Assembly: GCA_002027195.1 (NCBI GenBank) | Contig: MWJO01000059.1 | Coordinates: 1-48,873, forward strand | Length of the DNA stretch: 48,873 nt | Direction of reading: 5' to 3' | Source: Streptomyces sp. GKU 895 | Lineage (GTDB): Bacteria > Actinomycetota > Actinomycetes > Streptomycetales > Streptomycetaceae | Shown: positions 17,071 through 25,520 of the stretch, in pieces | Numbering within the stretch: the first letter of the stretch is position 1 | How the letters are laid out: every line of letters starts with the position of its first letter | Notes under the pieces: generated by a model | What the model saw: only the letters and a program-made list of their open reading frames with translations | Told to the model about the DNA's origin: nothing | The model's database searches: none | Program-made: the position numbers and the translations under genes

Positions 17071-18483
17071 ATGTGTGCAGGGGATCACAACGGGCGGAGT
17101 GGATGGGACGTGATGGAACGCGCTGATCCGGAGGAAACGGATGCCGCCGACGTGAAGCAGCATGCCCGCCCGGCCACCGCCGGCAACCGCGCGGCGACCG
17201 GGCCTGCCACCAACCGCGCGATGAGCACGTTCAGCGCGGCCGACGAGGAGAAGCAGCGCGGCGTACGCCGGATGAAGCTCACCGCGACCGGGCTGCTGCT
17301 GTTCGTCGCGCTCGTGTACGTCCTCGCCACGTGGGCGTCCCACGCGGGCGCGGGCGCCTGGGCCGGCTATGTCGCCGCCGCCGCGGAGGCCGGCATGGTC
17401 GGCGCGATGGCCGACTGGTTCGCGGTGACGGCCCTGTTCCGGCACCCGCTCGGCCTGCCGATCCCGCACACCGCGATCATCCCCACCAAGAAGGACCAGC
17501 TCGGCGTGTCGCTGGGCGAGTTCGTCGGCGAGAACTTCCTCTCCGAGGACGTCGTGCGCGGACGTCTGCGCGCCGTCGGCATCGGCAGCCGGCTCGGCGC
17601 CTGGCTCGCCGACCCCGAGCACGCCGACCGGGTCACGGCCGAGCTGTCGGCCGCGCTGCGCGGCGCCCTGACGGTCCTTCGGGACTCCGACGTCCAGGCG
17701 GTCGTCGGCGAGGCGATCACCCGGCGGGCCGACGCGCAGGAGATCGCGCCGGGCATCGGCAAGATGCTGGAGAAGGTCGTCGCGGACGGCGGCCACCGCC
17801 GGGTCGTGGACCTGGTGGTGGCCAGGGCGCACGACTGGCTGGTCCTCCACGACGAGCAGGTCATGGACGCCGTCCAGGGCGGGGCGCCCGGCTGGACGCC
17901 CCGGTTCGTGGACAAGAAGGTCGGCGAGCGGGTCTACAAGGAGCTGCTGCGCTTCGTCACGGAGATGCGGGACATGCCCTCGCACCCGGCGCGAGGCGCC
18001 CTGGACCGCTTCCTGACGGACTTCGCCTCCGACCTCCAGTCCGACACCGACACCCGTGCGCGCGTGGAGCGGCTCAAGGGCGAGGTGCTCGGCCGGGGCG
18101 AGGTCCAGGACCTCATCGCCTCCGCCTGGACCGCCGTACGCTCCATGATCGTGTCGGCCGCCGAGGACGAGCGCAGCGAACTGCGGCTGCGCGTACGGGC
18201 GTCGCTGCTGTCGCTCGGGGCGCGGATGTCGGTCGAGCCGCGGCTCCAGGCGAAGGTCGACGGCTGGGTGGAGGGCGCGGCGGTGTACGTCGTCACCACC
18301 TACCGGCACGAGATCACGTCCCTGATCACCGACACGGTCGCCGGCTGGGACGCCGAGCACACCACGCGGAAGATCGAGGCGAACATCGGCCGTGACCTGC
18401 AGTTCATCCGGATCAACGGCACGGTCGTGGGCTCGCTGGTGGGACTGCTGATCTACACGGTGTCGCGGCTGCTGGGGGCGTAA
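17071..18483 (+). CDS. DUF445 family membrane protein
   Basis: About 470 residues (456 if ATG 17113 is used). A polar N-terminus is followed by MKLTATGLLLFVALVYVLA (first helix), the conserved block AGMVGAMADWFAVTALFRHP with PHTAIIPTKKDQLG, a long helical region, and a final transmembrane helix (NGTVVGSLVGLLIYTVSRLL). These are the marks of DUF445/YjiN, whose function is unknown. ATG 17071 has AGGAAGGG directly upstream, better than the site before 17113. It is transcribed divergently from the SGNH hydrolase. Confidence 0.87.
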   Translation: MCAGDHNGRSGWDVMERADPEETDAADVKQHARPATAGNRAATGPATNRAMSTFSAADEEKQRGVRRMKLTATGLLLFVALVYVLATWASHAGAGAWAGYVAAAAEAGMVGAMADWFAVTALFRHPLGLPIPHTAIIPTKKDQLGVSLGEFVGENFLSEDVVRGRLRAVGIGSRLGAWLADPEHADRVTAELSAALRGALTVLRDSDVQAVVGEAITRRADAQEIAPGIGKMLEKVVADGGHRRVVDLVVARAHDWLVLHDEQVMDAVQGGAPGWTPRFVDKKVGERVYKELLRFVTEMRDMPSHPARGALDRFLTDFASDLQSDTDTRARVERLKGEVLGRGEVQDLIASAWTAVRSMIVSAAEDERSELRLRVRASLLSLGARMSVEPRLQAKVDGWVEGAAVYVVTTYRHEITSLITDTVAGWDAEHTTRKIEANIGRDLQFIRINGTVVGSLVGLLIYTVSRLLGA

Positions 18484-18537
18484 CCCGTCCTCGCCGGGGA
18501 ACCCGTCGCAGGGTCTCACTCGACGAGGAGGGAGCCC

Positions 18538-20043
18538 ATGACCACCACAGACCAGGCCGCGACCGGCCGTACCGTCACGACGAACATCCCCGCCCGCCTG
18601 GACCGCCTCCCCTGGTCCCGCTGGCACTGGACGATCGTCATCGGACTCGGCACCGTATGGATCCTCGACGGCCTGGAGGTGACGGTCGTCGGCAACATCG
18701 CGGGCCGCCTGTCCGAACCGGGCAGTGGCCTGCCGATCACCTCCGGTCAGGTGACGGGCCTGGCGGCGGCGCTGTATGTGCTGGGCGCCTGCTCGGGAGC
18801 CCTGTTCTGGGGCCGCCTGACGGACAAATGGGGCCGTAAAAAACTCTTCATGATCACACTCGCGGTCTACCTCGCGGCCACCGCCCTGACCGCCGTCTCC
18901 TTCTCCACCTGGTGGTTCTTCGCCTTCCGCTTCCTGACCGGCTTCGGCATCGGCGGCGAGTACGCGGCGATCAACTCGGCGATCGACGAACTGATCCCGG
19001 CTCAGTACCGGGGCCGGGTGGACCTGATGATCAACGGCAGCTTCTGGCTGGGCGCGGTGGCAGGTTCCCTGCTGTCGATCGTCGCCCTCGACACGTCCGT
19101 GGTGGCGAAGGACGTGGGCTGGCGCCTGACGTTCGCACTCGGCGCGGTCCTGGCCCTGGTGATCCTGCTCGTACGACGCCACGTCCCGGAGAGCCCACGG
19201 TGGCTGCTGATCCACGGCAGGGACGAGGAGGCGGAACGGATCGTCACGTCGATCGAGGAGCGGGTCGCGGACGAGAAGGGCGAGCGGCTGGCGGACCCGG
19301 AGGGCGAGATCACGATCCACCAGCGGCGCAGCGTGAGCTTCATGGAGATCGCCAGGACGGTGTTCTCGGACTACCGCAGGCGAGCGGTGCTCGGTTTTTC
19401 CTTGTTCATAGGCCAGGCGTTCCTGTACAACGCGATCACCTTCGGCTTCGGCGCGATCCTGACCAAGTTCTACGACGTCCCGACCAGCAACACCGGCTAC
19501 TACTTCGCCGTCATCGCCATCGGCAACTTCATGGGCCCGCTGCTGCTGGGCAAGCTGTTCGACACGGTCGGACGCCGGGTGATGATCTCGTCGACGTACC
19601 TGTTGTCGGGTCTGCTGCTCTTCGGCACGGCATGGCTCTTCGACCAGGGTTCCCTGAACGCCGGGACGCTGACGGCGTGCTGGTGCGCGGTGCTGTTCTT
19701 CGCGTCGGCGGGCGCGTCCAGCGCGTACCTGACGGTCTCGGAGATCTTCCCGATGGAGACCCGGGCGATGTCGATCGCGTTCTTCTACGCGCTGGGCACG
19801 GCGGCGGGCGGCATCAGCGGACCGCTGCTGTTCGCCGACCTCACCGGGACGGGCAAGGTCGCCGACACGGTGCTGGCCTTCCAGATCGGCGCCACGCTGA
19901 TGTGCCTGGCGGGGCTGGTGGCGGCGGTACTGGCGGTACGGGCGGAGCGGAGGTCGCTGGAGGACGTGGCGCGGCCGCTGACGGCGGCGGTGGCGCCCAC
20001 GTCCGCGTCCACGTCCGCGAAGGCCGCGGGCCAGTACACCTAG
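18538..20043 (+). CDS. MFS transporter, sugar/metabolite-porter type
   Basis: A 501-residue, 12-helix major facilitator. Family loops are visible: WGRLTDKWGRKKLF between helices 2 and 3, RFLTGFGIGGEYAAINSAIDE, VPESPRWLLIHGRDEEAERI in the central loop, and the second-half motif LFDTVGRRVMI. The PESPRWL motif places it near the sugar-porter/SP and AAHS-like groups; the substrate is unresolved. ATG 18538 follows a GGAGGGAG site. It is convergent with the next gene, 7 bases apart, and stands alone. Confidence 0.9.
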   Translation: MTTTDQAATGRTVTTNIPARLDRLPWSRWHWTIVIGLGTVWILDGLEVTVVGNIAGRLSEPGSGLPITSGQVTGLAAALYVLGACSGALFWGRLTDKWGRKKLFMITLAVYLAATALTAVSFSTWWFFAFRFLTGFGIGGEYAAINSAIDELIPAQYRGRVDLMINGSFWLGAVAGSLLSIVALDTSVVAKDVGWRLTFALGAVLALVILLVRRHVPESPRWLLIHGRDEEAERIVTSIEERVADEKGERLADPEGEITIHQRRSVSFMEIARTVFSDYRRRAVLGFSLFIGQAFLYNAITFGFGAILTKFYDVPTSNTGYYFAVIAIGNFMGPLLLGKLFDTVGRRVMISSTYLLSGLLLFGTAWLFDQGSLNAGTLTACWCAVLFFASAGASSAYLTVSEIFPMETRAMSIAFFYALGTAAGGISGPLLFADLTGTGKVADTVLAFQIGATLMCLAGLVAAVLAVRAERRSLEDVARPLTAAVAPTSASTSAKAAGQYT

Positions 20044-20050
20044 CCACCTC

Positions 20051-20719
20051 CTAGGCGTCCCGCGGCACCGGCTCCCACTCCGCGCGGTACTCGACATGCA
20101 TCAGCGGCATCGAAGGCTCCAACAGCCCTGACCCCGGATGCAGTTCGGCACACACATGGCCACCTGGGTGGGGCCCTGGCCCGAGCCCGGTGTCGGCGAG
20201 GTCGAGGAAATCCGCGGCGGCGTCGGCGAAGGGCAGGGCGCTTCCGCTCAGTACCAGGGTGTCGGCGGCGGTGCTGAGGCGGAGCCGGTCGCGGAACTCG
20301 GCGTGGTGGGCGTCGGGTACGCCCCGGTCATGAGGAAGGGGAAAGTCGGCGCGCCGGAACTCGACGGTGTGCTGACTCCCCGCCTTGCCCGCCCTCGCCC
20401 GGACCTCCTTCCACCGGGACGCCGGGAACTGGAGGGAGTGGTGCAGCAGAAGCAGATCGCGGGCGCGATGCGGCTCGGGCAGCGCGACACCGACCGGCCG
20501 CTCATCACGCCGCCGCAGCGGCAGGTGCACGAGCGAGCGCGGCGACCGCGCGGCCAGCAGCCAGGCCGCGGCCAGTTCGGCGGCGGCACCCCGGTCCACC
20601 CACAGGCTCAGCCAGTGCTCACTGTCGAAGCAGAGTGCCCGCCGGAGCCCGCGGACGCTTAGCACCCGGTACTCCTCCGCCCCGAGCCGCACCCGATGCT
20701 CGGTGACGCCCAGCCTCAT
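20051..20719 (-). CDS. Conserved hypothetical protein, Arg/Leu rich
   Basis: A 222-residue soluble protein that I cannot assign. It starts MRLGVTEHRVRLGAEEYRVL and contains CFDSEHWLSLWVDRGAAAEL, HHSLQFPASRWKEVRARAG and a C-terminal MHVEYRAEWEPVP. No signal peptide or membrane helix. ATG 20719 follows a GGGGG; the longer frame upstream overlaps the next gene antisense and looks spurious. It may be co-transcribed with the small membrane protein upstream, 20 bases away. Confidence 0.7.
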   Translation of the reverse strand: MRLGVTEHRVRLGAEEYRVLSVRGLRRALCFDSEHWLSLWVDRGAAAELAAAWLLAARSPRSLVHLPLRRRDERPVGVALPEPHRARDLLLLHHSLQFPASRWKEVRARAGKAGSQHTVEFRRADFPLPHDRGVPDAHHAEFRDRLRLSTAADTLVLSGSALPFADAAADFLDLADTGLGPGPHPGGHVCAELHPGSGLLEPSMPLMHVEYRAEWEPVPRDA

Positions 20720-20739
20720 TCGCCCCCCGTTTCCGGTGG

Positions 20740-21042
20740 TCAGCCCTGCCGGTCGGCCACGGCCCAGGAGGCGAGCGCGACGGCCCCCGCCACCCCGAAC
20801 ACGGCGGGCCAGGCACCCACCTTCTTGGCGAGCGGATGCGACCCGGCGAACGCGGCGACATACGCGGCCGTCAGCGCGCCCGCCGCCTTCCCGCCGGCCT
20901 GCTGCCGCCACTGCGTCGCGGCCGCGGCCCCGGCGACGGCCAGCACGGCCCCGCCGAGCTGCCGCTTCCTGGTCCAGCGGGCGACGCCGTACCCACCGAC
21001 GAGTCCGCTCGCCGCGACGACCGCACTGGGAACCTTGGCCAT
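20740..21042 (-). CDS. Small hydrophobic membrane protein
   Basis: 100 residues, mostly hydrophobic. Three or four short Ala/Val/Gly helices (VPSAVVAASGLVGGYGVA, LGGAVLAVAGAAAATQW, AGALTAAYVAAFAGSH, AVFGVAGAVALASWAVA) are split by basic loops. Start MAKVPSAVV at 21042 has a strong GCAGGAGGCAGGC upstream. Family not recognised. It is divergent from the Hsp20 gene with 165 bases between the two starts. Confidence 0.72.
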   Translation of the reverse strand: MAKVPSAVVAASGLVGGYGVARWTRKRQLGGAVLAVAGAAAATQWRQQAGGKAAGALTAAYVAAFAGSHPLAKKVGAWPAVFGVAGAVALASWAVADRQG

Positions 21043-21127
21043 GCCTGCCTCCTGCTGGTTCTTGAGACCGTGAGAGACCTTGAGGCTAACTGCAGCACCG
21101 CGAGCGGGGTCGAACATGAGTCGAGGG

Positions 21128-21156
21128 TTGTCAAGTTTCCTCTCCCGAGCTATATA
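21128..21156 (+). promoter_or_regulatory. Sigma-70 (HrdB)-type promoter of the Hsp20 gene
   Basis: TTGTCA (21128-21133), a 17-base spacer, and TATATA (21151-21156). Each hexamer is one base from consensus, and transcription would start about 45 bases upstream of the Hsp20 start. I did not see a clear HspR (HAIR) or RheA operator. Confidence 0.72.
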
Positions 21157-21207
21157 AGAAGCCGTAAGGGCATCGCACCCAGCACCTGAGGAGAGGAGTG
21201 ACCTGTG

Positions 21208-21630
21208 ATGCTCATGCGTACCGACCCCTTCCGCGACTTCGACCGACTCGCGCAGCAGGTCTTCGGGCCCACCCGTCCGGCCGCGATGCCGATGGACGCC
21301 TACCGCGCCGGGGACGACTTCATCGTCCACTTCGACCTGCCCGGCATCGACCCCGAGACGATCGATCTGGACGTCGAACGCAACGTCCTCAACGTCCGCG
21401 CCGAGCGCCGTTCCCCCGCCCCCGAGGGCGCGGAACCCATCGTCGCCGAACGACCCACCGGCACCTTCACCCGCCAGCTCTTCCTCGGCGACACGCTCGA
21501 CACGGAACGCATCGACGCCTCGTACGAGGCCGGCGTCCTGACCCTGCGCATCCCCGTGGCCGAACAGGCCAAGCCGCGCCGCATCCAGATCAGCGGCGGC
21601 GACGGGGGCCGCAAGCAGCTGAGCAACTGA
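21208..21630 (+). CDS. Hsp20/alpha-crystallin small heat-shock protein
   Basis: A 140-residue ATP-independent holdase. The alpha-crystallin domain runs from about MDAYRAGDDFIVHFDLPGID to VLTLRIPVAEQAKPR, including PETIDLDVERNVLNVRAERR and the signature GVLTLRIPV; a short C-terminal IQI motif (RRIQIS) can dock neighbouring subunits. The N-terminal MLMRTDPFRDFDRLAQQVFG is typical of the actinobacterial group. ATG 21208 (or GTG 21205) follows GAGGAGAGGAG. It is preceded by a near-consensus promoter and followed by the DUF2267 gene. Confidence 0.93.
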   Translation: MLMRTDPFRDFDRLAQQVFGPTRPAAMPMDAYRAGDDFIVHFDLPGIDPETIDLDVERNVLNVRAERRSPAPEGAEPIVAERPTGTFTRQLFLGDTLDTERIDASYEAGVLTLRIPVAEQAKPRRIQISGGDGGRKQLSN

Positions 21631-21675
21631 TCGCGCGCCCGCGCGGGCGCACGACCAGGATCAGGAGGAGACATT

Positions 21676-21728
21676 CGGTGGTGATTCGGTGGTGATCGGC
21701 GGTGACGCGGTGGTGATCGGCGGTGATG
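21676..21728 (+). repeat. 21-bp tandem repeat over the DUF2267 start region
   Basis: CGGTGGTGATCGGCGGTGACG (21687-21707) is repeated with one change at 21708-21728, preceded by a partial copy from 21676. The array contains several in-frame GTG codons, so it multiplies possible starts and encodes a VIGGDAV duplication. Confidence 0.75.
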
Positions 21729-22138
21729 CGGTCGTGAAGAGAAGCTGGGCCGAACTGGTGGACGCGGTACGGGAGTCGGGCCAGTACCCGACCCGCGCCG
21801 AGGCCGAACGCGTCACCCGCGTCGTCCTGTCCGCCCTCGGCGGCCACGTCACCGGCGACGAACGCGTGGCCCTCGCCCGGGCCCTGCCCGAGCAGGCCGC
21901 GCGCGTCGTCGCCGGCCAGATCCCGGCCACCCGCCCCCTGTCGGCGGCGGAGTTCGTGGAATCGGTGGCGGCCCGCATCGAGGGCGCGACGACGGCGACG
22001 GCCCGCTGGGACGTCAGCTCGGTACTGAGCACACTCCCGCGCTGGGCGGGCGACAAGCTGGTGGACCGCATCCTCGCCCAACTGCCGCAGGGATACGCGC
22101 TGTTGTTCGGAAGGGCGGAGCTGATGCCGACAGCGTAA
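21689..22138 (+). CDS. DUF2267 domain protein
   Basis: 149 residues from the first in-frame GTG, or 134 from GTG 21734 (VKRSWAELVD). The DUF2267 pattern is visible: YPTRAEAERVTRVVLSALGG, LPEQAARVVAGQIPATRPLSAAEFV, and a second half WDVSSVLSTLPRWAGDKLVDRILAQLP. These proteins are small, helical and of unknown function. The only good ribosome binding site (AGGAGGAG, 21663-21670) lies 19 bases before 21689 and about 64 before 21734, so the start is uncertain and is complicated by the tandem repeat. Confidence 0.8.
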   Translation: MVIGGDAVVIGGDAVVKRSWAELVDAVRESGQYPTRAEAERVTRVVLSALGGHVTGDERVALARALPEQAARVVAGQIPATRPLSAAEFVESVAARIEGATTATARWDVSSVLSTLPRWAGDKLVDRILAQLPQGYALLFGRAELMPTA

Positions 22139-22154
22139 GTGTCCCTGCATGCCC

Positions 22155-22652
22155 CTACTGGGCTTCGCCCGCACGGTTCCTGTACCGGCCCCGGGCGCGC
22201 ATCTCCGAGACGTACCCCGCGGAGATGATGCACCCGGCCCCGGCGAGGGCGAAGCCCAGGAGGGCCGGGTTGAGATACCCCGGCACGTCCCCGTTGTCGT
22301 AGCTCCCGCCGTCACTGGTCTCGCACACGAACCCGAGCGGGAGATACGACACCGAGTAGTCGACGATCTCGACGCCGCGCTGGTGCCGCTCCCACCAGCC
22401 CGCCGTACGACAGGACTGCGGCGGCGCGGAATCCGTACCGCCGTCCTGAGCGGTCACCACGGCCCCCACGATGATCAACAGCCCCCAGGCACAGAGCGCG
22501 GCGGCGACGGCCCCGGCGAGGGCGCCGAAAGCGCGGAGCAGCGCCGGCAGCTCGCCCCGGCCCCGCTCGGTGAGCTGCCCGAACCCGTATCCGGCGAGCG
22601 CGACGGCGACGACGGCGGCGACGAGGACGAACAGCAGATTCAGCAGTGCCAT
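22155..22652 (-). CDS. Hypothetical membrane protein
   Basis: 165 residues with three transmembrane helices: LLNLLFVLVAAVVAVALAGY at the N-terminus, AAALCAWGLLIIVGAVV in the middle and LLGFALAGAGCIISAGYV near the C-terminus. An external loop between the second and third carries two cysteines (QSCRTAGWW, GFVCETSDG) that could form a disulphide. ATG 22652 was chosen over the long upstream frame, with GGGGG upstream. No family recognised. Confidence 0.72.
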   Translation of the reverse strand: MALLNLLFVLVAAVVAVALAGYGFGQLTERGRGELPALLRAFGALAGAVAAALCAWGLLIIVGAVVTAQDGGTDSAPPQSCRTAGWWERHQRGVEIVDYSVSYLPLGFVCETSDGGSYDNGDVPGYLNPALLGFALAGAGCIISAGYVSEMRARGRYRNRAGEAQ

Positions 22653-22788
22653 CACGCCCCCTGATGTGATCAACTGTCGGGCTACTGGACTGTCGGCCGA
22701 GTCCAGCAGCTGCTCCGGGGGTACGGCAGTGGCGGAGCCCACAGTTCCGGCAACAGGACGGCTACAGAGGACGGGGAGAGGGAGCCAC

Positions 22789-23614
22789 GTGAGCCGACCG
22801 AGGCACATGACCATGCCGGACGGCACGACCATCGCGTACCGCGACCAGTCCCCACTCCCCACCCCCACCCACCTCCGATCCGCCCCGCACGATCCTGCTC
22901 CTGCACGGCCTCGCCGGACACCTGGGCGAGTGGGACGCCCTCACACCGGGCCTCCTGGCCGCGGGCTTCCGCGTGGTCTCGTACGACGCCCGCGGCCACG
23001 GCGCGAGCACCCGCCGCCCGCCTACGGTGAGCAGGTCGGCGCACGTCGAGGACGCGGCGACCCTGATCAGGGAACTGGGACTGGTCCGGGTGACCGTGCT
23101 GGGCCAGTCCATGGGCGGCAACACGGCCATGCTGCTGGCGTCGGCGCACCCGGATCTGGTGTCGTCCTTGACCTTGGTGGAGGCGGGGCCGGCGGGCCCG
23201 AACCCGGAGATCCCGACGCAGATCGCGAACTGGCTGGACACCTGGCCGACCCCCTTCACCTCACGCGCGCAGGCGGAGACTTTCCTGGGCCATGAGGCAT
23301 GGGCGAGGGGCCTGGAACAACGCCAGGACGGCTGGCATCCCCGGTTCGACCGGGACACGATGATCGCCTCGATCACGGAGCTGGCGGCGCGGTCGTACTG
23401 GGCGGAATGGGAGCGACTGACCTGCCCGACGCTGGTGGTGAGGGGCGGGGAGGGAATGCTGCCGGCGGCGGAGGCGGAGGAGATGCTGAGGCGCCGGCCG
23501 AGGGGAACCCGACTGGCGGTGATCCCGGACGCGGGTCACGACGTACACCTCGACCGCCCGGATCAACTGCTGGCGACGCTGACGGCGCCGGACACGCGAC
23601 GGCCGGCGCGCTGA
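22789..23614 (+). pseudogene. Alpha/beta-fold hydrolase, frameshifted near the N-terminus
   Basis: GTG 22789 begins SRPRHMTMPDGTTIAYRD in one frame. The catalytic body is in the next: TILLLHGLAGHLGEWDALT, the nucleophile elbow GQSMGGNTAM, the acid region CPTLVVRGGEGMLP, and the catalytic His in PDAGHDVHLDRP. The shift lies within the C-rich tract at about 22850-22880, where one surplus base would explain it. All catalytic residues are intact, so a sequence error is likely. About 275 residues if restored. Substrate unknown. Confidence 0.82.
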
Positions 23615-23661
23615 CTCACGACGTGCGCGCCGGCCGTTCACAGGTGCCTTGAGGCAGATTC

Positions 23662-24158
23662 TCAGAGCTGGCCGGACTCGGCGATGGTGATCTTCGCCGA
23701 GGTGGTGCCGCTGCGGGACCCGAGGGCCTCGATCTTCTTCACGAGCTCCATGCTGGTCTCGTCGGCGACCTCGCCGAACACGACGTGCTTGCCGTCCAGC
23801 CAGTCCGTCACGATGGTCGTGATGAAGAACTGGGAGCCGTTGGTGTTCGGGCCGGCGTTGGCCATGGACAGCAGGCCGGCCGGTCGTGCTTGAGCTTGAA
23901 GTTCTCGTCGGCGAACTTCTCACCGTAGATGCTCTTGCCGCCGGTGCCGTTGCCCCGGGTGAAGTCGCCGCCCTGGAGCATGAAGGCGGGGATGACACGG
24001 TGGAAGGAGGACCCGGCGTAACCGAAGCCCTTCTCGCCGGTGGCGAGGGCACGGAAGTTCTCGGCCGTCTTCGGGACGACGTCGTCGAAGAGGTTGAAGT
24101 TGATACGGCCGGCAGGCTCGTCGTTGATCGTGATGTCGAAGTAGACCTTGGTTGTCAT
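23662..24158 (-). pseudogene. Cyclophilin-type peptidyl-prolyl isomerase, frameshifted
   Basis: A 165-residue cyclophilin when one base is restored. The N-terminal part has FNLFDDVVPKTAENFRALAT and the catalytic FHRVIPAFMLQGGDF. The C-terminal part has MANAGPNTNGSQFFITT and WLDGKHVVFGEV. Between KHDRP and the expected GLLSMANA a G run (near 23877-23880, seen as CCGGCC) is one base short. The total length of 497 bases is one less than a multiple of three. All active-site residues are intact, so this is probably an assembly or read error in a core gene. ATG 24158 starts MTTKVYFDI. Confidence 0.88.
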
Positions 24159-24251
24159 GGGTCTATCCTGCACCCTCGGCTCTGAGCTGCCACATTCGTG
24201 TCGGCGGGGCCCGATGGCACAGGGCGTCCCTACAGGTCACGAGCCTGTTGA

Positions 24252-24455
24252 TTAGTGCATGCATCGGGTGGCTGACAGGAAGCCGACCCACGCTTGCTCC
24301 GACACCGTGAGATGCGGCGCTGCGGGTCGCTTGGAATCCCGGACCAGCACACCGGAGGGTATGAACGCGGCTTCCAGGCATTCGGTCGCGTTACCGCCGC
24401 TGTACGACGACTTGAACCAGACCGGCTCGGTGGCAGGCCGGGGGACGACTGGCAT
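24252..24455 (-). CDS. DUF397 domain protein
   Basis: 67 residues with the DUF397 signature: VWFKSSYSGGNATECLEAAF, then VLVRDSKRPAAPHLTVSEQAWVGFL. DUF397 proteins are short actinobacterial partners of XRE regulators. Its ATG directly follows the TGA of the regulator (TGAATG), so the two are translated from one message. Such pairs behave like regulator/antagonist or toxin-like modules affecting development, according to work on WhiJ- and Scr1-type loci; the role here is inferred. Confidence 0.88.
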   Translation of the reverse strand: MPVVPRPATEPVWFKSSYSGGNATECLEAAFIPSGVLVRDSKRPAAPHLTVSEQAWVGFLSATRCMH

Positions 24456-25301
24456 TCACAGCTCCTTGAGGGCGCGATGGATCATGGCGGATGAGGCTTC
24501 CATGTCCAACGCTTGTGCGCGGAGGTACTCGAACGCAAGTCTGTAGCGCTCCAGTTCCTCGTCCTTCTCCAGGAACAGGGAGCCGGTATGGAAGTCGACG
24601 TAGACGACGTCGAGGCCTGGCTCGACGCCCCCGATGATGACGAAGCTTCCGAGGGCCGCGGCGTGGGCCCCTTTGGAGAAGGGCAGCACCTGAAGCGTGA
24701 TGTGCGGCGACTCGTTGGCTTCGAGAAGTCTGCCGAGCTGCTCCCGCATGATCTCGGCTGACCCGACGACGCGGCGGATGACGGACTCGTCGAGAATCGC
24801 CCAGAGACGCGGAGGCTTCGGCCGGGTAAGGATCTCCTGCCGCTTCATGCGGATGTCCACCAGCCGCTCGATCTCGCTCGTGTCCAGGGGGACTTCGTTG
24901 GCCCGCTGAAGTGCCGTGCTGTAGGCGCGAGTTTGCAGAAGACCCGGGACGTAGACGCACGCGAAGTGGTTCTCCCCGATGGCTTCGTCCTCCAGCGTGA
25001 GCAGCAGGTTCATGCTCTCCGGAATGGAGTCGGCGAAGGAGCTCCACCAGCCTTGCTGTTTGGCGCCCTTGGCCAGAGCGACAACTGACGCGCGTTCGGC
25101 CTCAGTTGCCCCGTACTCGCGGCACAGCGCATCGACGACGATCCACTTGACGGGCCCGGCCTGGGTCTCGTACCTGCTGACCGTTGCTTTGGATACGCCG
25201 ACGAGCTTCCCGGCCTCCTCCAGGGTCATCCCCTTGCGGGCGCGCAACTTGCGCATCATCGCGCCAAGCTGGCGGCGTCGGGTTGTGGTTCGCTCGGCCA
25301 T
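24456..25301 (-). CDS. XRE-family regulator with DUF5753 (Scr1/WhiJ-like)
   Basis: 281 residues. An N-terminal helix-turn-helix (RKGMTLEEAGKLVGVSKATV, then SRYE) at about residues 22-45 is followed by a DUF5753 domain with VYVPGLLQTRAYSTALQ, RMKRQEILTR, LWAILDESVIRR, ITLQVLPFSKGAHAA and YRLAFEYLRAQALD. ATG 25301 has GAAGGAGCCGA upstream. It is coupled to the DUF397 gene and divergent from an anti-sigma-type ATPase gene, the classic abaA/whiJ-like trio of Streptomyces. Palindromes in the shared 219-base upstream region are candidate operators. Confidence 0.9.
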   Translation of the reverse strand: MAERTTTRRRQLGAMMRKLRARKGMTLEEAGKLVGVSKATVSRYETQAGPVKWIVVDALCREYGATEAERASVVALAKGAKQQGWWSSFADSIPESMNLLLTLEDEAIGENHFACVYVPGLLQTRAYSTALQRANEVPLDTSEIERLVDIRMKRQEILTRPKPPRLWAILDESVIRRVVGSAEIMREQLGRLLEANESPHITLQVLPFSKGAHAAALGSFVIIGGVEPGLDVVYVDFHTGSLFLEKDEELERYRLAFEYLRAQALDMEASSAMIHRALKEL

Positions 25302-25397
25302 TCGGCTCCTTCGCCATGCGCCGGGCGTCAGGCCCGGGAGATCCCCATCAGGCTAGGCAGCGAGGCCGCCGACCGACCATCGGATTCACTCGATGGA

Positions 25398-25432
25398 TTC
25401 TCATGAGAAGTTACACAGAGAGATTTCTCTGT
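25398..25432. promoter_or_regulatory. Two palindromes between the XRE and ATPase genes
   Basis: A perfect 12-bp palindrome TTCTCATGAGAA (25398-25409) is followed by ACAGAGA (25415-25421), spacer GATT and TCTCTGT (25426-25432). The pair is AT-richer than its surroundings and sits 89-123 bases upstream of the ATPase start in the divergent region. It could bind the XRE protein. Confidence 0.5.
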
Positions 25433-25520
25433 GCCATGCTCCTCTCGTGAGCAGCTACGCAGAGCAGCCGTACGGATACGGCGAGTTCGGTATGTGCGTG
25501 GCTGGGAGGGAGGAGTGGCC

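Noticed and set aside
15970..20097. A 1375-codon open frame on the minus strand
   Set aside because: Arg/Gly/Pro-rich shadow of the SGNH, DUF445 and MFS genes in a high-GC genome; no domain content beyond the real genes.
21060..21085. CTTGAG repeats near 21060-21085 as a possible HspR HAIR element
   Set aside because: The two CTTGAG strings are direct, not the inverted CTTGAGT-N7-ACTCAAG arrangement required.
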